Assembly (NCBI RefSeq): GCF_024345475.1
Contig: NZ_JAGQBE010000003.1
Location: forward strand, 1-64,000
Direction: 5' to 3'
DNA from: Cyanobium sp. T1B-Tous
GTDB lineage: Bacteria > Cyanobacteriota > Cyanobacteriia > PCC-6307 > Cyanobiaceae
DNA length: 64,000 bases
The translations under genes and the position numbers were made by a program. The notes under the pieces were generated by a model. The model had not been told where the DNA came from and made no database searches. It saw nothing but the letters and a program-made list of their open reading frames with translations. Below are positions 1-10,054 of this stretch, piece after piece; within the stretch, counting starts at the first letter, position 1, and every line of letters begins with the position of its first letter.

Positions 1-1530
1 GTCGTAGCCCCGTTCGGGCTGGATCAGCACGGTCACGTGGCGCCAGCGCAGGCCTCGGATCGGGAAGCCGGCCCTGCCTCCCCTCGGCGTTTCCAGGCCC
101 GCATCCTGGTGCGGAGGCCCCCAAACCGCTTCCAGGCGCTCGCGCCCCTGGCTGGGCAACTGGTCGTACCAGGCCAGGTAGTCCTCGAGAGGGAGATGGT
201 CGAGCGGGGAGCGGTGCCCGCTTTCCGGGTCATTGCTGCGGCCGGCCAGCAGCTGCTGGATCAGCTCCTCCCCGCTGCTGGGCCACTCGGGCCCGAGGGC
301 ATAGCCCGCCTCGGCCAGCCAGCGCAGCATCAGCGCCGTGGAGGCCGGGGTGTCGAGTCCCACCCCATTGGCCAGCCGGCTGTTGCGGGTGGGGTAGTTG
401 GCCAGCACCAGGGCGATGTGCCGGTCGGCGGCGGGGGTCTGGCGTAGGCGGATCCAGTTGGCGGCCAATTGGGCAATCCACCCGAGGCGCCCCGGGTCCG
501 GCTGGTAGCGCTGCAGGGCCGAGGCCAGCTGGACGCTGGCCCCCACCGTCTCCTTGAAGGCAGCGATCCGTGTTGTCAGCCGCCCATCCAGCTCCGGCAG
601 GGCCACCTGCAGGGTCAGGTCAGTGGGCCCGAGGCCGATGCTGCTCTCCTGCCAGCGGCTGCGGGGTTGGCTGCTGCAGAGCATCTGAAACACCGGTACC
701 CCCAGCTGCTCCCACAGCGGTGCCCCCAGCCCGGCCTCCTCAAACTGCACCGACGCAAAGGACGTGCTGCACAGCACGGCTTGCACCTGTTCCCGGCCCA
801 GGAGGTCAGCCACCCCCTGCTGGACGGCCCCATCCCGCAGGCCGCTGACCCAGAGGGCACGGGGGCATAACCCCACCCCGCGCAGGGCGGCCAGGCTGGC
901 CTCCATCAGGGCCAGATCACCGGCCTGCAACAGGGCGCGATAGGCGATCAGGCCGATCCGGGGCCCAGGCTCCTCGCGCCAGTCGTGGGCAAGGGGATCA
1001 GCCAGGGGCTCGACCGTCGGGGGCGCAGGCTGCTCCCCCTGCAACAGGGCCCGCAGGGTGGCCAGCAGGCGGCGGAGGTTGGCGGGGCCGCCTTCCCTCA
1101 GGCCATGGGCCAGAGCCACGGCCAGGGCCGGATCCACGGTGCCGAGGCTCGCGAGGGTGACCTCCTCCTCCGGGGTGCCAGCCAGCACCAGCAATTGGCG
1201 CCCGGCCTGGGAGCGGGACCAGTCCTGCAGGCGTTCGAGTCCATAGCTCCAGTGGCCCCGGCCGCCCAGCAGCCGCACAACCACCAGTTGGGCATGGCGC
1301 ACGGTGGAGCTGAGGTAGTGGTCGATCTGGGCGGGATGGCCCAGGGCCGAGAGGTTCAGCCCCCGCAGCTCAGCCCCCAGCAGCTGGGGTTCCTGCGCCA
1401 GCAGCTGATCGATGGCCAGGAGATCGGTGTCGGCGCTGCTGAGCAGCACCACCGGTGCGGGCGGCTGCTCCACCAGGGCGCCCCAATCGGCCGCCTCCGT
1501 TCCCCCCGGTACCGATGCCAAGCGATGCAT
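1..1530 (-). CDS. cobN: Cobaltochelatase subunit CobN (5' part, cut by window edge)
   Basis: CobN is the large, ChlH-related subunit of the ATP-dependent chelatase that inserts cobalt into the corrin ring during cobalamin synthesis. The frame is open from an ATG at 1530 to the left edge, giving about 510 residues of a family that is usually 1,100-1,300 long, so only the N-terminal part is present. The last visible residues read IQPERGYD, which matches the conserved QP-x-RGY block of CobN/ChlH. Earlier segments (GLIAYRALLQAGD, ANYPTRNSRLANGVGLDTPAS) are also typical of CobN. The gene diverges from ilvE-metH across an 85-bp gap, so the two units may share a promoter region; MetH is a B12-dependent enzyme. 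The alternative, magnesium chelatase ChlH, is less likely because the N-terminus and the ANYP motif fit CobN better. Confidence 0.88.
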   Translation of the reverse strand, partial: MHRLASVPGGTEAADWGALVEQPPAPVVLLSSADTDLLAIDQLLAQEPQLLGAELRGLNLSALGHPAQIDHYLSSTVRHAQLVVVRLLGGRGHWSYGLERLQDWSRSQAGRQLLVLAGTPEEEVTLASLGTVDPALAVALAHGLREGGPANLRRLLATLRALLQGEQPAPPTVEPLADPLAHDWREEPGPRIGLIAYRALLQAGDLALMEASLAALRGVGLCPRALWVSGLRDGAVQQGVADLLGREQVQAVLCSTSFASVQFEEAGLGAPLWEQLGVPVFQMLCSSQPRSRWQESSIGLGPTDLTLQVALPELDGRLTTRIAAFKETVGASVQLASALQRYQPDPGRLGWIAQLAANWIRLRQTPAADRHIALVLANYPTRNSRLANGVGLDTPASTALMLRWLAEAGYALGPEWPSSGEELIQQLLAGRSNDPESGHRSPLDHLPLEDYLAWYDQLPSQGRERLEAVWGPPHQDAGLETPRGGRAGFPIRGLRWRHVTVLIQPERGYD

Positions 1531-1615
1531 GGACCCATCCTGCTTGCTGCAGTGAGAAGATCGGGGCATCCCGGCCACCGGCCGTCGCGCCTGCTCCGCC
1601 CGCTTCGCCCCCACC

Positions 1616-2533
1616 ATGCACCAGTTCCTGCCCTTCGCCTGGTTCGGTGGCAAATGCGTGCCCTTTGCGGAGGCCACCCTCTCGGTGGCCACCCATGCGC
1701 TCCACTACGGCACCGGGGCCTTCGGCGGCATGCGGGCCCTGCCCAATCCCAGCGATCCCGCCGAGATCCTGCTGTTTCGCGCCGACCGCCACGCCCGACG
1801 GCTCAGCCAGAGCGCCCGGCTGCTGCTCACTGAGCTGCCCGAGGCCACCATCCATGACGCGATCGTCACGTTCCTGAAGGCCAACAAGCCCACCTGCCCG
1901 GTGTACCTGCGGCCCTTCGTGTACACCAGCGACCTCGGCATTGCGCCCCGTCTGCACAACATCGAGACCGACTTCCTGATCTATGGCCTGGAGCTCGGCG
2001 ATTACCTGTCCCCGGATGGGGTGAGCTGTCGGATCAGCTCCTGGACCCGCCAGGAAGACCGCTCCCTGCCCCTGCGGGGCAAGATCAGTGGTGCCTACAT
2101 CACCAGCTCCCTGGCCAAAACGGAGGCCGTCAAGAGTGGCTTCGATGAGGCGCTGCTGCTCAACAGCCGCGGCAAGGTGAGCGAGGCCAGTGGCATGAAC
2201 CTGTTCATCGTGCGCGACGGGGTGCTGATCACGCCGGGTGTCGACCAGGACATCCTTGAGGGCATCACGCGAGCCAGCGTGCTGGAGCTGGCCCAGGCCA
2301 TGGGCATCCCCACCCTGGAGCGCCCGGTCGACAAGAGCGAATTGTTCGTGGCCGATGAGGTGTTCCTCAGTGGTACCGCCGCCAAGGTCACCCCGGTGCG
2401 TCGGGTGGAGACGACGGACATGCCAGCCCATCGGCCGGTGATGACCGCCATTCGGGAGAGGCTCACCGCGATCACAGAAGGCCGCGATCCCGCCTATGAC
2501 CACTGGGTGACCCGAATCCGCGTTGACGGTTGA
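1616..2533 (+). CDS. ilvE: Branched-chain amino acid aminotransferase
   Basis: PLP-dependent fold-type IV transaminase that makes the last step of leucine, isoleucine and valine synthesis from the 2-keto acids and glutamate. The 305-residue length is normal. Visible signatures are the PLP-lysine region [13 protein letters not shown] (about residues 153-165), the EASGMNLF block and [11 protein letters not shown]. The ATG at 1616 gives the expected N-terminus [13 protein letters not shown]. The stop at 2531-2533 lies 5 bp before the metH ATG, so ilvE and metH are probably cotranscribed. Dihydroxy-acid dehydratase (ilvD), which supplies its keto-acid substrates, is in the same window at 39.8 kb. 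A D-amino acid transaminase is possible within this fold but fits the motifs less well. Confidence 0.95.
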   Translation: MHQFLPFAWFGGKCVPFAEATLSVATHALHYGTGAFGGMRALPNPSDPAEILLFRADRHARRLSQSARLLLTELPEATIHDAIVTFLKANKPTCPVYLRPFVYTSDLGIAPRLHNIETDFLIYGLELGDYLSPDGVSCRISSWTRQEDRSLPLRGKISGAYITSSLAKTEAVKSGFDEALLLNSRGKVSEASGMNLFIVRDGVLITPGVDQDILEGITRASVLELAQAMGIPTLERPVDKSELFVADEVFLSGTAAKVTPVRRVETTDMPAHRPVMTAIRERLTAITEGRDPAYDHWVTRIRVDG

Positions 2534-2538
2534 GCGCC

Positions 2539-5500
2539 ATGACAACGGCAGTGGCATCCCAGGTGGGACAACGGGTGGGCTTTCTGGAGCGGCTGCATGC
2601 CCCGGAGCGTCCCGTGCTGGTGTTCGACGGGGCCACGGGCACCTCGCTGCAGCAGATGGATCTGACCGCCGACGATTTCGGCGGGGCGGCTCTCGAGGGC
2701 TGCAATGAATATCTGGTCTTCACCAGACCGGACGCTGTGCAGGCGGTGCACCGGCAGTTTCTGGAGGTGGGCGCCGATGTGATCGAAACCGACACCTTTG
2801 GGGCCACCTCCCTGGTGTTGGCGGAATACGACATCGCCGATCAGACCTTTGCGCTCAACAAGCGGGCCGCCGAACTGGCCCGGGAGATGGCCGATGCCTA
2901 CTCCACCCCTGAGAAACCCCGCTTTGTGGCGGGCTCCATGGGGCCCACCACAAAGTTGCCCACCCTGGGCCACGTCGATTTCGACACGATGAAGGCGTCC
3001 TTCGCCGAACAGGCGGAAGGGCTGATTGCCGGCGATGTGGATCTGTTCATCGTCGAAACCTGCCAGGACGTGCTGCAGATCAAGGCGGCCCTGCAGGGCA
3101 TCGAGCAGGCCTTCGCCAAGACCGGCCAGCGCCGGCCGTTGATGGTGAGCGTCACGATGGAAACCACCGGCACGATGCTGGTGGGCTCGGACATCGCCGC
3201 GGTGGTGGCGATCCTCGAGCCGTTCCCGATCGATGTGCTCGGGCTCAACTGCGCCACCGGCCCGGAGCAGATGAAGGAGCACGTGCGCTATCTGAGCGAG
3301 CACAGCCCCTTTGTGGTGAGCTGCATCCCCAATGCCGGCCTGCCCGAGAACATCGGCGGCGTGGCCCACTACCGGCTGACGCCGGTGGAGATGAAGATGC
3401 AGCTGCTGCACTTCGTCGAAGACCTGGGCGTGCAGGTGATCGGAGGCTGCTGTGGCACCACCCCAGCCCACATTGGCGCCCTGGCCGAGCTCGCCGCTGA
3501 GCTGCAGGCGGCGCCCCGTCCGGTGCGCACCCCCCAGACCCAGCACGAGCGCCCCCTGCTCCAGGTGGAGCCCTCGGCCGCCTCGATCTACGGCACCACG
3601 CCCTATCACCAGGACAACTCTTTCCTGATCATTGGCGAACGGCTCAATGCCAGCGGCAGCAAAAAGGTGCGGGAGCTGCTGGCTGACGAAGACTGGGACG
3701 GCCTGGTGGCCGTGGCCCGGGGCCAGGTGAAGGAGAACGCCCACGTTCTGGACGTGAACGTCGACTACGTCGGTCGTGATGGCGAGCGGGATATGCACGA
3801 TTTGGTGAGTCGTCTGGTGACGAACGTCAACCTGCCGCTGATGCTCGACTCCACCGAGTGGCAGAAGATGGAAGCCGGCCTCAAGGTGGCCGGCGGCAAG
3901 TGCATCCTCAACTCCACCAACTACGAAGACGGCGATGAGCGCTTCTTCAAGGTGTTGGAGTTGGCCAAGGCCTATGGCGCGGGTGTGGTGGTGGGCACCA
4001 TCGACGAGGAGGGGATGGCCCGCACGGCGGAGCGCAAGTTCGCCATCGCCCAGCGGGCCTATCGCGATGCCCTCGAGTTCGGGATTCCTGCCCACGAAAT
4101 TTTCTACGACCCCCTGGCTCTGCCGATCTCCACCGGCATTGAGGAAGACCGTCTGAACGGGGCGGCCACGGTGGAGGCGATTCGCCGCATCCGCTCCGAT
4201 CTTCCTGGGGTGCATGTGGTGTTGGGGGTCAGCAACGTGAGCTTCGGCCTCTCCCCGGCGGCCCGCATCGTGCTCAACTCCGTCTTCCTGCACGACTGCT
4301 GTGAGGCCGGCATGGATGCGGCCATCGTCAGCCCGGCCAAAATTCTCCCGCTGGCCAAGATCAGCGAGGAGCACCAGCAGGTTTGCCGCGACCTCATCTA
4401 CGACCGGCGGCGCTTCGACAGCGACGACGCCGGGGCGATCTGCAGCTACGACCCCCTGACCGTGCTCACCACCCTGTTTGAGGGGGTGAGTGCCAAGGAG
4501 GCCCGGGCTTCGGGCCCCTCCCTGGCCGATCTTCCGGTGGAGGAGCGTCTCAAGCAACACATCATTGATGGCGAGCGCATCGGCCTGGAGGCCTCCCTCA
4601 ACGAAGCGATGCAGACCTATCCGCCCCTGCAGATCATCAACACCTTCCTCCTCGATGGCATGAAGGTTGTGGGGGACCTGTTTGGTTCTGGCCAGATGCA
4701 GCTCCCCTTTGTGCTGCAGAGCGCTGAAACGATGAAGGCAGCGGTGGCCCAACTCGAGCCCCACATGGAAACCGTGGAAGGGGAAAGTTCGGCCAAGGGC
4801 AAGTTCCTGATCGCCACGGTGAAGGGCGATGTGCACGACATCGGCAAGAACCTGGTGGACATCATCCTCACCAACAACGGTTACGAGGTCATCAACCTCG
4901 GCATCAAGCAGAGCTGTGAGGCCATCATCGAGGCCCAGCAGGAGCACCAGGCCGACTGCATCGCCATGAGTGGTCTGCTGGTGAAGTCAACCGCCTTCAT
5001 GAAAGACAACCTCGAGGCGTTCAACGCGGCGGGGATTGCCGTTCCCGTGATCCTCGGCGGTGCGGCCCTCACGCCCCGCTTTGTGCATGGTGACTGCCGC
5101 GCGGTTTACAAGGGTCAGGTGATCTATGGCCGGGATGCCTTCGCCGATCTGCGCTTCATGGATGCGCTGATGGAGGCCAAGGGCGCAGGCAGCTGGGACG
5201 ACCACCAGGGGTTCCAGGGGCCGATTCCGGACGGGCTGGGCCTGGCCAGCACGGACAGTGCCACCCCTATCTCCCCAGGGGACGACCCGGCACCCCCTGC
5301 GGTGCCCGCAGATGGGCCGGAGGCTGGACCCAACGATCACCGTTCTGAAGCCGTGCCCGAGGAGCCTGCGCTCGATCCCCCGTTCTGGGGCAGCCAGGTG
5401 CTCACCGAGCAGGACATCAGCCTGCAGGAGGTGTTTGCCTACCTGGACCGCAATGCCCTGTTTGCCGGCCAATGGCAGCTGCGCAAGACCCAGCAGCAGA

Positions 5501-6189
5501 GCAGGGAGGAGTACGAGTCGATGTTGGCTGAAAAGGCCGAACCCGTTCTGCAGCAGTGGATGCAGCGGTGTCTTGAGGAGGAGCTGCTCACCCCACGGGT
5601 GGCCTATGGCTATTTCCCCTGCGGGCGCAGCGGCAACGCCGTGGTGGTGTTCGATTCCAACGAGCCCCACCAGGCTCTCGGGCGCTTTGCCCTGCCCCGT
5701 CAGCGCTCGGGGAATCGCTACTGCATTGCTGATTTTTACCGTGATCTCTCGGTGGGAGGCGATGGCGCTGGCACGCCTACCGATGTGTTGCCGATGCAGG
5801 CCGTGACGATGGGGGATAGGGCCTCTGCCTTTGCGCGCGAGCTGTTCAAGGCAGACCAATACAGCGACTACCTCTACTTCCACGGGCTTGGGGTGCAGAT
5901 GGCTGAGGCCCTGGCGGAGTGGGTGCATGCCCGCATCCGGCGGGAACTGGGCTTTGCCGATCCAGCTGCCATGCCGTTGCGGGATGTGCTTGCCCAGCGC
6001 TACCGCGGCAGCCGTTACTCCTTCGGCTATCCGGCCTGTCCCAATGTGGCTGATTCCAGGCAGCAGCTCGCCTGGTTGGGGGCTGATCGCATTGGTCTCA
6101 CCATGGATGAGAGCGATCAGCTCGATCCGGAGCAGAGCACCACGGCCCTGGTGGCCCTGCACAGCCAGGCCCGCTATTTCTCGGCCTGA
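2539..6189 (+). CDS. metH: Cobalamin-dependent methionine synthase
   Basis: Transfers a methyl group from methyltetrahydrofolate to homocysteine through protein-bound methylcobalamin. The 1,216-residue protein has the full module order. The homocysteine domain carries zinc cysteines in NCATGPEQ (about 237) and GGCCGTTP (about 302). The pterin domain begins near [12 protein letters not shown] (about 364). The B12 domain has the lower-ligand motif GDVHDIGKN (about 763). The C-terminal reactivation domain has SFGYPACPN (about 1160). Between the B12 and reactivation domains, roughly residues 885-945, lies a Pro/Ala/Asp-rich stretch that looks like an extended linker. An in-frame TTG at 2530 overlaps the ilvE stop; I prefer the ATG at 2539. 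The gene follows ilvE directly and stands opposite cobN. Confidence 0.97.
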   Translation: MTTAVASQVGQRVGFLERLHAPERPVLVFDGATGTSLQQMDLTADDFGGAALEGCNEYLVFTRPDAVQAVHRQFLEVGADVIETDTFGATSLVLAEYDIADQTFALNKRAAELAREMADAYSTPEKPRFVAGSMGPTTKLPTLGHVDFDTMKASFAEQAEGLIAGDVDLFIVETCQDVLQIKAALQGIEQAFAKTGQRRPLMVSVTMETTGTMLVGSDIAAVVAILEPFPIDVLGLNCATGPEQMKEHVRYLSEHSPFVVSCIPNAGLPENIGGVAHYRLTPVEMKMQLLHFVEDLGVQVIGGCCGTTPAHIGALAELAAELQAAPRPVRTPQTQHERPLLQVEPSAASIYGTTPYHQDNSFLIIGERLNASGSKKVRELLADEDWDGLVAVARGQVKENAHVLDVNVDYVGRDGERDMHDLVSRLVTNVNLPLMLDSTEWQKMEAGLKVAGGKCILNSTNYEDGDERFFKVLELAKAYGAGVVVGTIDEEGMARTAERKFAIAQRAYRDALEFGIPAHEIFYDPLALPISTGIEEDRLNGAATVEAIRRIRSDLPGVHVVLGVSNVSFGLSPAARIVLNSVFLHDCCEAGMDAAIVSPAKILPLAKISEEHQQVCRDLIYDRRRFDSDDAGAICSYDPLTVLTTLFEGVSAKEARASGPSLADLPVEERLKQHIIDGERIGLEASLNEAMQTYPPLQIINTFLLDGMKVVGDLFGSGQMQLPFVLQSAETMKAAVAQLEPHMETVEGESSAKGKFLIATVKGDVHDIGKNLVDIILTNNGYEVINLGIKQSCEAIIEAQQEHQADCIAMSGLLVKSTAFMKDNLEAFNAAGIAVPVILGGAALTPRFVHGDCRAVYKGQVIYGRDAFADLRFMDALMEAKGAGSWDDHQGFQGPIPDGLGLASTDSATPISPGDDPAPPAVPADGPEAGPNDHRSEAVPEEPALDPPFWGSQVLTEQDISLQEVFAYLDRNALFAGQWQLRKTQQQSREEYESMLAEKAEPVLQQWMQRCLEEELLTPRVAYGYFPCGRSGNAVVVFDSNEPHQALGRFALPRQRSGNRYCIADFYRDLSVGGDGAGTPTDVLPMQAVTMGDRASAFARELFKADQYSDYLYFHGLGVQMAEALAEWVHARIRRELGFADPAAMPLRDVLAQRYRGSRYSFGYPACPNVADSRQQLAWLGADRIGLTMDESDQLDPEQSTTALVALHSQARYFSA

Positions 6190-6236
6190 GCGGACGCGCT
6201 CCCTCTTAGCCTGCAGGCGTTGTTGCTGAGCAGGCC

Positions 6237-6509
6237 ATGGCCATTGCAGGCCCCGGCGGCGTTGACGCCGCGATCGCATCGGGCATCGATCTCGATGGCA
6301 CACCCATCCCCGCGGAAATGATCGCCCTCTACGCCGAGGTGATGGACCTGGAGAGTCAGCGCGCCCGCAGCGGCGTCAAGAAGTCGATGCGCAACCGGAT
6401 CGTCAAGACCGGGGCCAAACACTTCGACCAGGCCACGCTGGATGCCCGCCTGCAGGCGGCTGGATGGGAGGGGCTCAAAGCCAAGGAGATCGCGTTTTTC
6501 TACGCCTGA
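6237..6509 (+). CDS. Small conserved-looking protein of unknown function
   Basis: A 90-residue soluble protein that I do not recognise. The N-terminus is Gly/Ala-rich and weakly structured. The middle is a charged helix (AEVMDLESQRARSGVKKSMRNR) and the C-terminus (LQAAGWEGLKAKEIAFFYA) is also helical. It has no signal peptide, membrane segment or cysteines. It begins 48 bp after metH and could be transcribed with it. A clean ATG, codon use like its neighbours and a good fit between flanking genes support it as a real gene. The basic central segment could contact nucleic acid, but that is only a guess. Confidence 0.7.
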   Translation: MAIAGPGGVDAAIASGIDLDGTPIPAEMIALYAEVMDLESQRARSGVKKSMRNRIVKTGAKHFDQATLDARLQAAGWEGLKAKEIAFFYA

Positions 6510-6539
6510 GTCGCCACCGACCCGTCGCAACCGCTACGC

Positions 6540-6767
6540 CTAGCTGCACATCTCCTCGAGGGCATCGATCACCTCCTGCTGAAACTCCTCGAGATCGGAG
6601 GAGTCGCTGAGATCGATTCCCTCACCGGCGGCGTTCTGGGTGAGCTCCTGGAAATGGAAGGCCCCCTCTCCATGGGCGAGGAACTCCATGGCGGAGGGTT
6701 CACCGCTCTCTTTGTAGGCGTCGCAGAGGGCCAGGAAGGCCGCATCCTCGGTGAATTCCCAGCTCAT
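6540..6767 (-). CDS. Small acidic protein of unknown function
   Basis: A 75-residue, strongly acidic protein with N-terminus MSWEFTEDAAFLALCDAYKE and an acidic C-terminal helix (SDLEEFQQEVIDALEEMCS). It has no signal peptide or membrane span. The plus-strand frame across the same bases is longer but reads as low-complexity shadow sequence, whereas this minus frame has an ordinary amino acid balance and a clean ATG. It converges on the 90-residue gene with a 30-bp gap. I cannot assign a function. Confidence 0.65.
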   Translation of the reverse strand: MSWEFTEDAAFLALCDAYKESGEPSAMEFLAHGEGAFHFQELTQNAAGEGIDLSDSSDLEEFQQEVIDALEEMCS

Positions 6768-6977
6768 GAAGGGGGCCGCGCTGAAAAACAGGGTGAACGC
6801 GCTAACCGACCTTTAACGCCTCCCCCCCGGAATCCGTCAACCACCTCGCCCCACTTTGTTCCGGTGTGTTGCCTTTGCTCGGGGTCTGCGGGCCTCCGGC
6901 AGGCTGCGCTTCCGGCCCGATGCAGTGCCGGGATCCCTTGGCCAGACTGGCGGAGCTGCCCTGTCCGATTCCCTGTC

Positions 6978-7361
6978 GTGAGCGATTCCAGCCCCAGCCT
7001 CCCGCCTTCGCTCAATGTGCTCGGTGAGCCGCTGGAGGTGTGTGGGTGCCAGCCGATGACCGGTTGGTTCCGCGATGGCCACTGCCGCACCAACGCCGCG
7101 GACCTCGGCCGCCACAGCGTGTGCTGCGTGGTGACGGAGGCGTTCCTGCGCTACAGCGCCGCCCAGGGCAACGATCTCAGCACCCCGGCCCCGGCCTACG
7201 ACTTTCCAGGCCTCCAGCCTGGGGACCATTGGTGTGTCTGTGCACCCCGCTGGCTGGAGGCCTATGAGGACGGCATGGCCCCACCCGTGCGGTTGGAGGC
7301 CACGGAGGACTCCGCCCTCGACGTCATTTCCCTGGAACTGCTGCGGGCCAACGCCGCCTAG
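6978..7361 (+). CDS. DUF2237 family protein
   Basis: A 127-residue protein of the DUF2237 family, whose function is unknown. The whole pattern is visible: NVLGEPLEVCGCQPMTGWFRDG, then GNDLSTP, FPGLQPGDHWCVC and RWLEAYEDGMAPPV, with several conserved cysteines that could bind metal. I chose the GTG at 6978 because it sits just before the domain. The frame is open for another 324 bp upstream, but that part overlaps the 75-residue minus-strand gene and has no family similarity. It converges on the SDR gene with an 18-bp gap. Confidence 0.88.
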   Translation: MSDSSPSLPPSLNVLGEPLEVCGCQPMTGWFRDGHCRTNAADLGRHSVCCVVTEAFLRYSAAQGNDLSTPAPAYDFPGLQPGDHWCVCAPRWLEAYEDGMAPPVRLEATEDSALDVISLELLRANAA

Positions 7362-7379
7362 GCGATCCCTGGGCCGTCC

Positions 7380-8183
7380 TCACCAGGGAATGGCTTGCCC
7401 GTCCCAGGCCCAGAAGCCGCCGGAGTCCTCCGGGCTGAGCCCTTCCAGGACCCTGAGCAGCTGTGCGGCCGAGCGTTGGGGGCTGAACAGCCGGGCAGGG
7501 GGCACCCCGGCCTGAAACGGCGCGGAGAGGGCTGTTGCCGTGGTGCCGGGATGGAGCAGGCTCACGCACCCCTGGGGCCTGCGGCGGCGCCACTCCAGGG
7601 CCAGGGTGCGCAGCAGTTGGTTCTGGGCGGCCTTGGCGGCCCGGTAGGCGTACCACCCTCCCAGCTGGTTGTCGCCAATGCTGCCCACCCGAGCCGACAG
7701 GCTGGCGACGTGGAAGGGGGCGTCGCCCGGCAGGCAGGACTCGATGGCCTGGGCCACCAGCAGCGGCGCGAAGGCATTGACCGCAAAGCTCTGCTCCAGG
7801 CCCAGGCGGTTCACCTGGCTCAGACGCTTCTCGGGCTGGAGCCCGGCACCGTGCAGGACGCCGGCGGTGTGGATCACCAGGCGTAGGGGTGGGCGAGTCC
7901 TCAGGCTGGTGCCCAGGCGCTCCAGGCTGGCGTCATCGGTGAGCTCGAGGGGCAGGTAGTCGACTCCCTGCCAGTCGTGAGACGCCGCGCCGCGCCAATC
8001 CCTGCGGGAGGCCCCCACCCGCTGCAGGTGGGGGGCCGCCTGGCCGAGTTCCTGGAGCAGGGCCTGGCCGATCCCGCCACAGCCCACCACCAGGGCCGTG
8101 CCTTGCCAGGAGCTCCAGTTCGATCGGGGGGGCGTGACCACAGAACGCTTGGGGGGCTGGGACGGAACCGCTCCCTGGCGCAT
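7380..8183 (-). CDS. Short-chain dehydrogenase/reductase family protein
   Basis: An NAD(P)-dependent oxidoreductase of the SDR family, about 267 residues. It shows the N-terminal Rossmann motif (ALVVGCGGIGQALL), a VIHTAG segment equivalent to the family NNAG, the active-site serine region (VASLSARVGS) and the catalytic YxxxK (YAYRAAKAAQN). This resembles the cyanobacterial and CsgA-like branch of SDRs. The substrate is unknown. The ATG at 8183 avoids overlap with gpsA. The frame extends to 8423, but that extension covers gpsA coding sequence and has no SDR features. A slightly later start just before the Rossmann fold is possible. It is divergent from gpsA across 36 bp. Confidence 0.85.
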   Translation of the reverse strand: MRQGAVPSQPPKRSVVTPPRSNWSSWQGTALVVGCGGIGQALLQELGQAAPHLQRVGASRRDWRGAASHDWQGVDYLPLELTDDASLERLGTSLRTRPPLRLVIHTAGVLHGAGLQPEKRLSQVNRLGLEQSFAVNAFAPLLVAQAIESCLPGDAPFHVASLSARVGSIGDNQLGGWYAYRAAKAAQNQLLRTLALEWRRRRPQGCVSLLHPGTTATALSAPFQAGVPPARLFSPQRSAAQLLRVLEGLSPEDSGGFWAWDGQAIPW

Positions 8184-8219
8184 GATGGCAGCGCTGTTCT
8201 GCCTGCCGCTTCGCACCCG

Positions 8220-9143
8220 ATGGGCCTTCGCATCACCGTGTTGGGTCTGGGCGCCTGGGGGCAGACCCTGCTGGAGCGCTGGCAAGCCCAGGGCCATCGG
8301 GTGGCGGGCTGGTCCCGGAGCTCCGGCGGCAGCCCCATCGAGCTGCTGGCGGATTGCGACCTGGTGGTGTCGGCCGTGGCGATGGCGGGGGTGCAGCCCC
8401 TGGCTGAGACCCTGGCCCCCCACTGGCCCCCAGGCCTACCCCTGCTCAGCTGCAGCAAGGGTCTCGACCTCTCCACCCTGGCCACGGCCACCCAGCTCTG
8501 GGCAGCCCAACTGCCTGCCACCCCGTTGTTGGTGCTGAGCGGTCCGAATCTGGCGACGGAAGTGCGGCAAGGCTTGCCAGCGGCCAGTGTGTTGGCCTGC
8601 ACCGCCCCTGACCTGGCCCGCGAGCTGCAGCGCCAGCTCAGCGATGAAGCCCTGCGTCTCTACACGAACGGCGATCCGATCGGAACGGAGGCAGCCGGGG
8701 CCCTCAAGAACGTGATGGCGGTGGCGGCCGGGATCGCCGATGGCCTGTGCCTCGGGGCCAACGCCAAAGCTTCCCTGCTCTGCCGCGGGCTGGCGGAGAT
8801 CGGCGTGGTGCTGGAGGGGCTGGGCGGTGTGACGAGCACCCTCTATGGCCTGGCTGGACTTGGCGACCTGCTGGCCACGGCGAACAGCACCCTGAGCCGC
8901 AACTACCGCTGCGGGTTACTCCTCGCCGAGGGCTGCAGCGAGGAGCAGGCCAGGGAGCGCATCGCGGCGACCGTGGAGGGCCCCCGCACGGCACGGGCCG
9001 CCTTGCAGCTGGCCAGTGGGCGGGGCTGGCATCTGCCCATCTGCGAGCAGGTTGTGCGGGTGCTCGATGGGGGAGCCAGCCCGGCGGACGCGGTGAAAGC
9101 CCTGATGGAGCGGGACCTGCGGCCCGAATGGACCCAGCCATGA
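8220..9143 (+). CDS. gpsA: NAD(P)+-dependent glycerol-3-phosphate dehydrogenase
   Basis: Reduces dihydroxyacetone phosphate to sn-glycerol-3-phosphate, the backbone for membrane lipids. The protein is 307 residues, slightly short for the family. It has the Rossmann motif VLGLGAWGQTLL, the LSGPNLATEV block, the GTEAAGALKNVMAVAAG region with the catalytic lysine, and NSTLSRNYRCG. The ATG at 8220 puts the glycine motif at the very N-terminus, as in homologues. Its last 4 bases overlap the PhzF-family start (ATGA), so the downstream genes are probably translationally coupled to it. Confidence 0.95.
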   Translation: MGLRITVLGLGAWGQTLLERWQAQGHRVAGWSRSSGGSPIELLADCDLVVSAVAMAGVQPLAETLAPHWPPGLPLLSCSKGLDLSTLATATQLWAAQLPATPLLVLSGPNLATEVRQGLPAASVLACTAPDLARELQRQLSDEALRLYTNGDPIGTEAAGALKNVMAVAAGIADGLCLGANAKASLLCRGLAEIGVVLEGLGGVTSTLYGLAGLGDLLATANSTLSRNYRCGLLLAEGCSEEQARERIAATVEGPRTARAALQLASGRGWHLPICEQVVRVLDGGASPADAVKALMERDLRPEWTQP

Positions 9144-10054
9144 CCAGCCCCACGCCGGCGGTTCTGGTGGAGGCCTTCGCCGCCGGACCCTGCCGGGGCA
9201 ACGGGGCCGCCGTCGTGCTGCTCGACCAGCCCATGGGAGATGGGGGCCTGCAGGCGATCGCCCGCAGCCTCAACCAGTCGGAAACGGCCTTTTTGCTGCA
9301 CCAACAGGATCGCTGGTGTCTGCGATGGTTCACCCCCACCTGCGAGGTGCCGTTGTGCGGCCACGCGACCCTGGCAGCCCTGCTGGCCCTTGGGCACTGG
9401 CAGGTGCTGGAAGCGGGTCAGCCGGTGTCGCTCTGGACCCGCAGTGGCCCCTTGGCGGTGCAGCTGGGGCCCCCCGGGGAGCCGACCCAGGCCTCCAGTG
9501 GCTCCGTGGTGCTGCCCAGCGCCGGCTTGCTTGCCGCCGAGCCGTCTCCGCCCCTGATCCGCCTGTTGCAAGAGCGCTTGGGCGTCAAACCGACGGACTA
9601 CTGGGGCTCGTCCTTGGGCTATCGGGTGGCCCTGCTGCCCCCGGAGGCTCCGCTGGCGGCGATGGCCAGTGTGGCCTCCGAGCTGCAGGGGGCCGATCGG
9701 GCGGGGCTGGTGCTGATGCAATCCCTCGAGGGGCTCGAGCTGACCCCATCTGAAGTTGTCCTGGGTCGGCGGGCCGACTATCAGCTGCGTTTCTTTGCTC
9801 CAGGGCTGGGGATTGAGGAGGATCCAGTCACGGGCTCCGCCCATGCGTTGGTGGCGCCGTTCTGGCTCGAACGGTTGAACCGGCGATCCGTGGTGGGCTG
9901 GCAATGTTCCCCGCGACCGGGGGGCATGGTGCTCGAAACGGCGTCTTCAGGCATGATCCGCCTGAGCGGTACGGGCCATCTTCTGTGGAACGGCACATTG
10001 CACGTGCAAGCCGATGGCTGCGGAGCCGAGCCATGGGGGGCGTTGCTCGCCTGA
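9140..10054 (+). CDS. PhzF family isomerase/epimerase-like protein
   Basis: A 304-residue protein of the PhzF superfamily, which has a diaminopimelate-epimerase-like fold. The sequence shows VEAFAAGPCRGNGAAVV, the conserved NQSETAFLL with the family glutamate, RWFTPTCEVPLCGHATLAA, and EEDPVTGSAHALVAPFW. These blocks suggest an intact catalytic site. Nothing here indicates phenazine synthesis, so the substrate is unknown. It overlaps gpsA by 4 nt and the SpoIID-domain gene by 22 nt, which places it inside a compact operon. Confidence 0.9.
   Translation: MTSPTPAVLVEAFAAGPCRGNGAAVVLLDQPMGDGGLQAIARSLNQSETAFLLHQQDRWCLRWFTPTCEVPLCGHATLAALLALGHWQVLEAGQPVSLWTRSGPLAVQLGPPGEPTQASSGSVVLPSAGLLAAEPSPPLIRLLQERLGVKPTDYWGSSLGYRVALLPPEAPLAAMASVASELQGADRAGLVLMQSLEGLELTPSEVVLGRRADYQLRFFAPGLGIEEDPVTGSAHALVAPFWLERLNRRSVVGWQCSPRPGGMVLETASSGMIRLSGTGHLLWNGTLHVQADGCGAEPWGALLA

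Noticed and set aside
2494-4947. 817-codon minus-strand open frame across metH
   Set aside because: It lies wholly opposite a clear MetH reading frame and has a His/Gly/Val-rich shadow composition typical of GC-rich antisense frames; no domain is recognisable.
6654-6977. N-terminal extension of the DUF2237 frame
   Set aside because: It overlaps the 75-residue minus-strand gene, has no similarity to the family, and a GTG at 6978 gives the normal family length.
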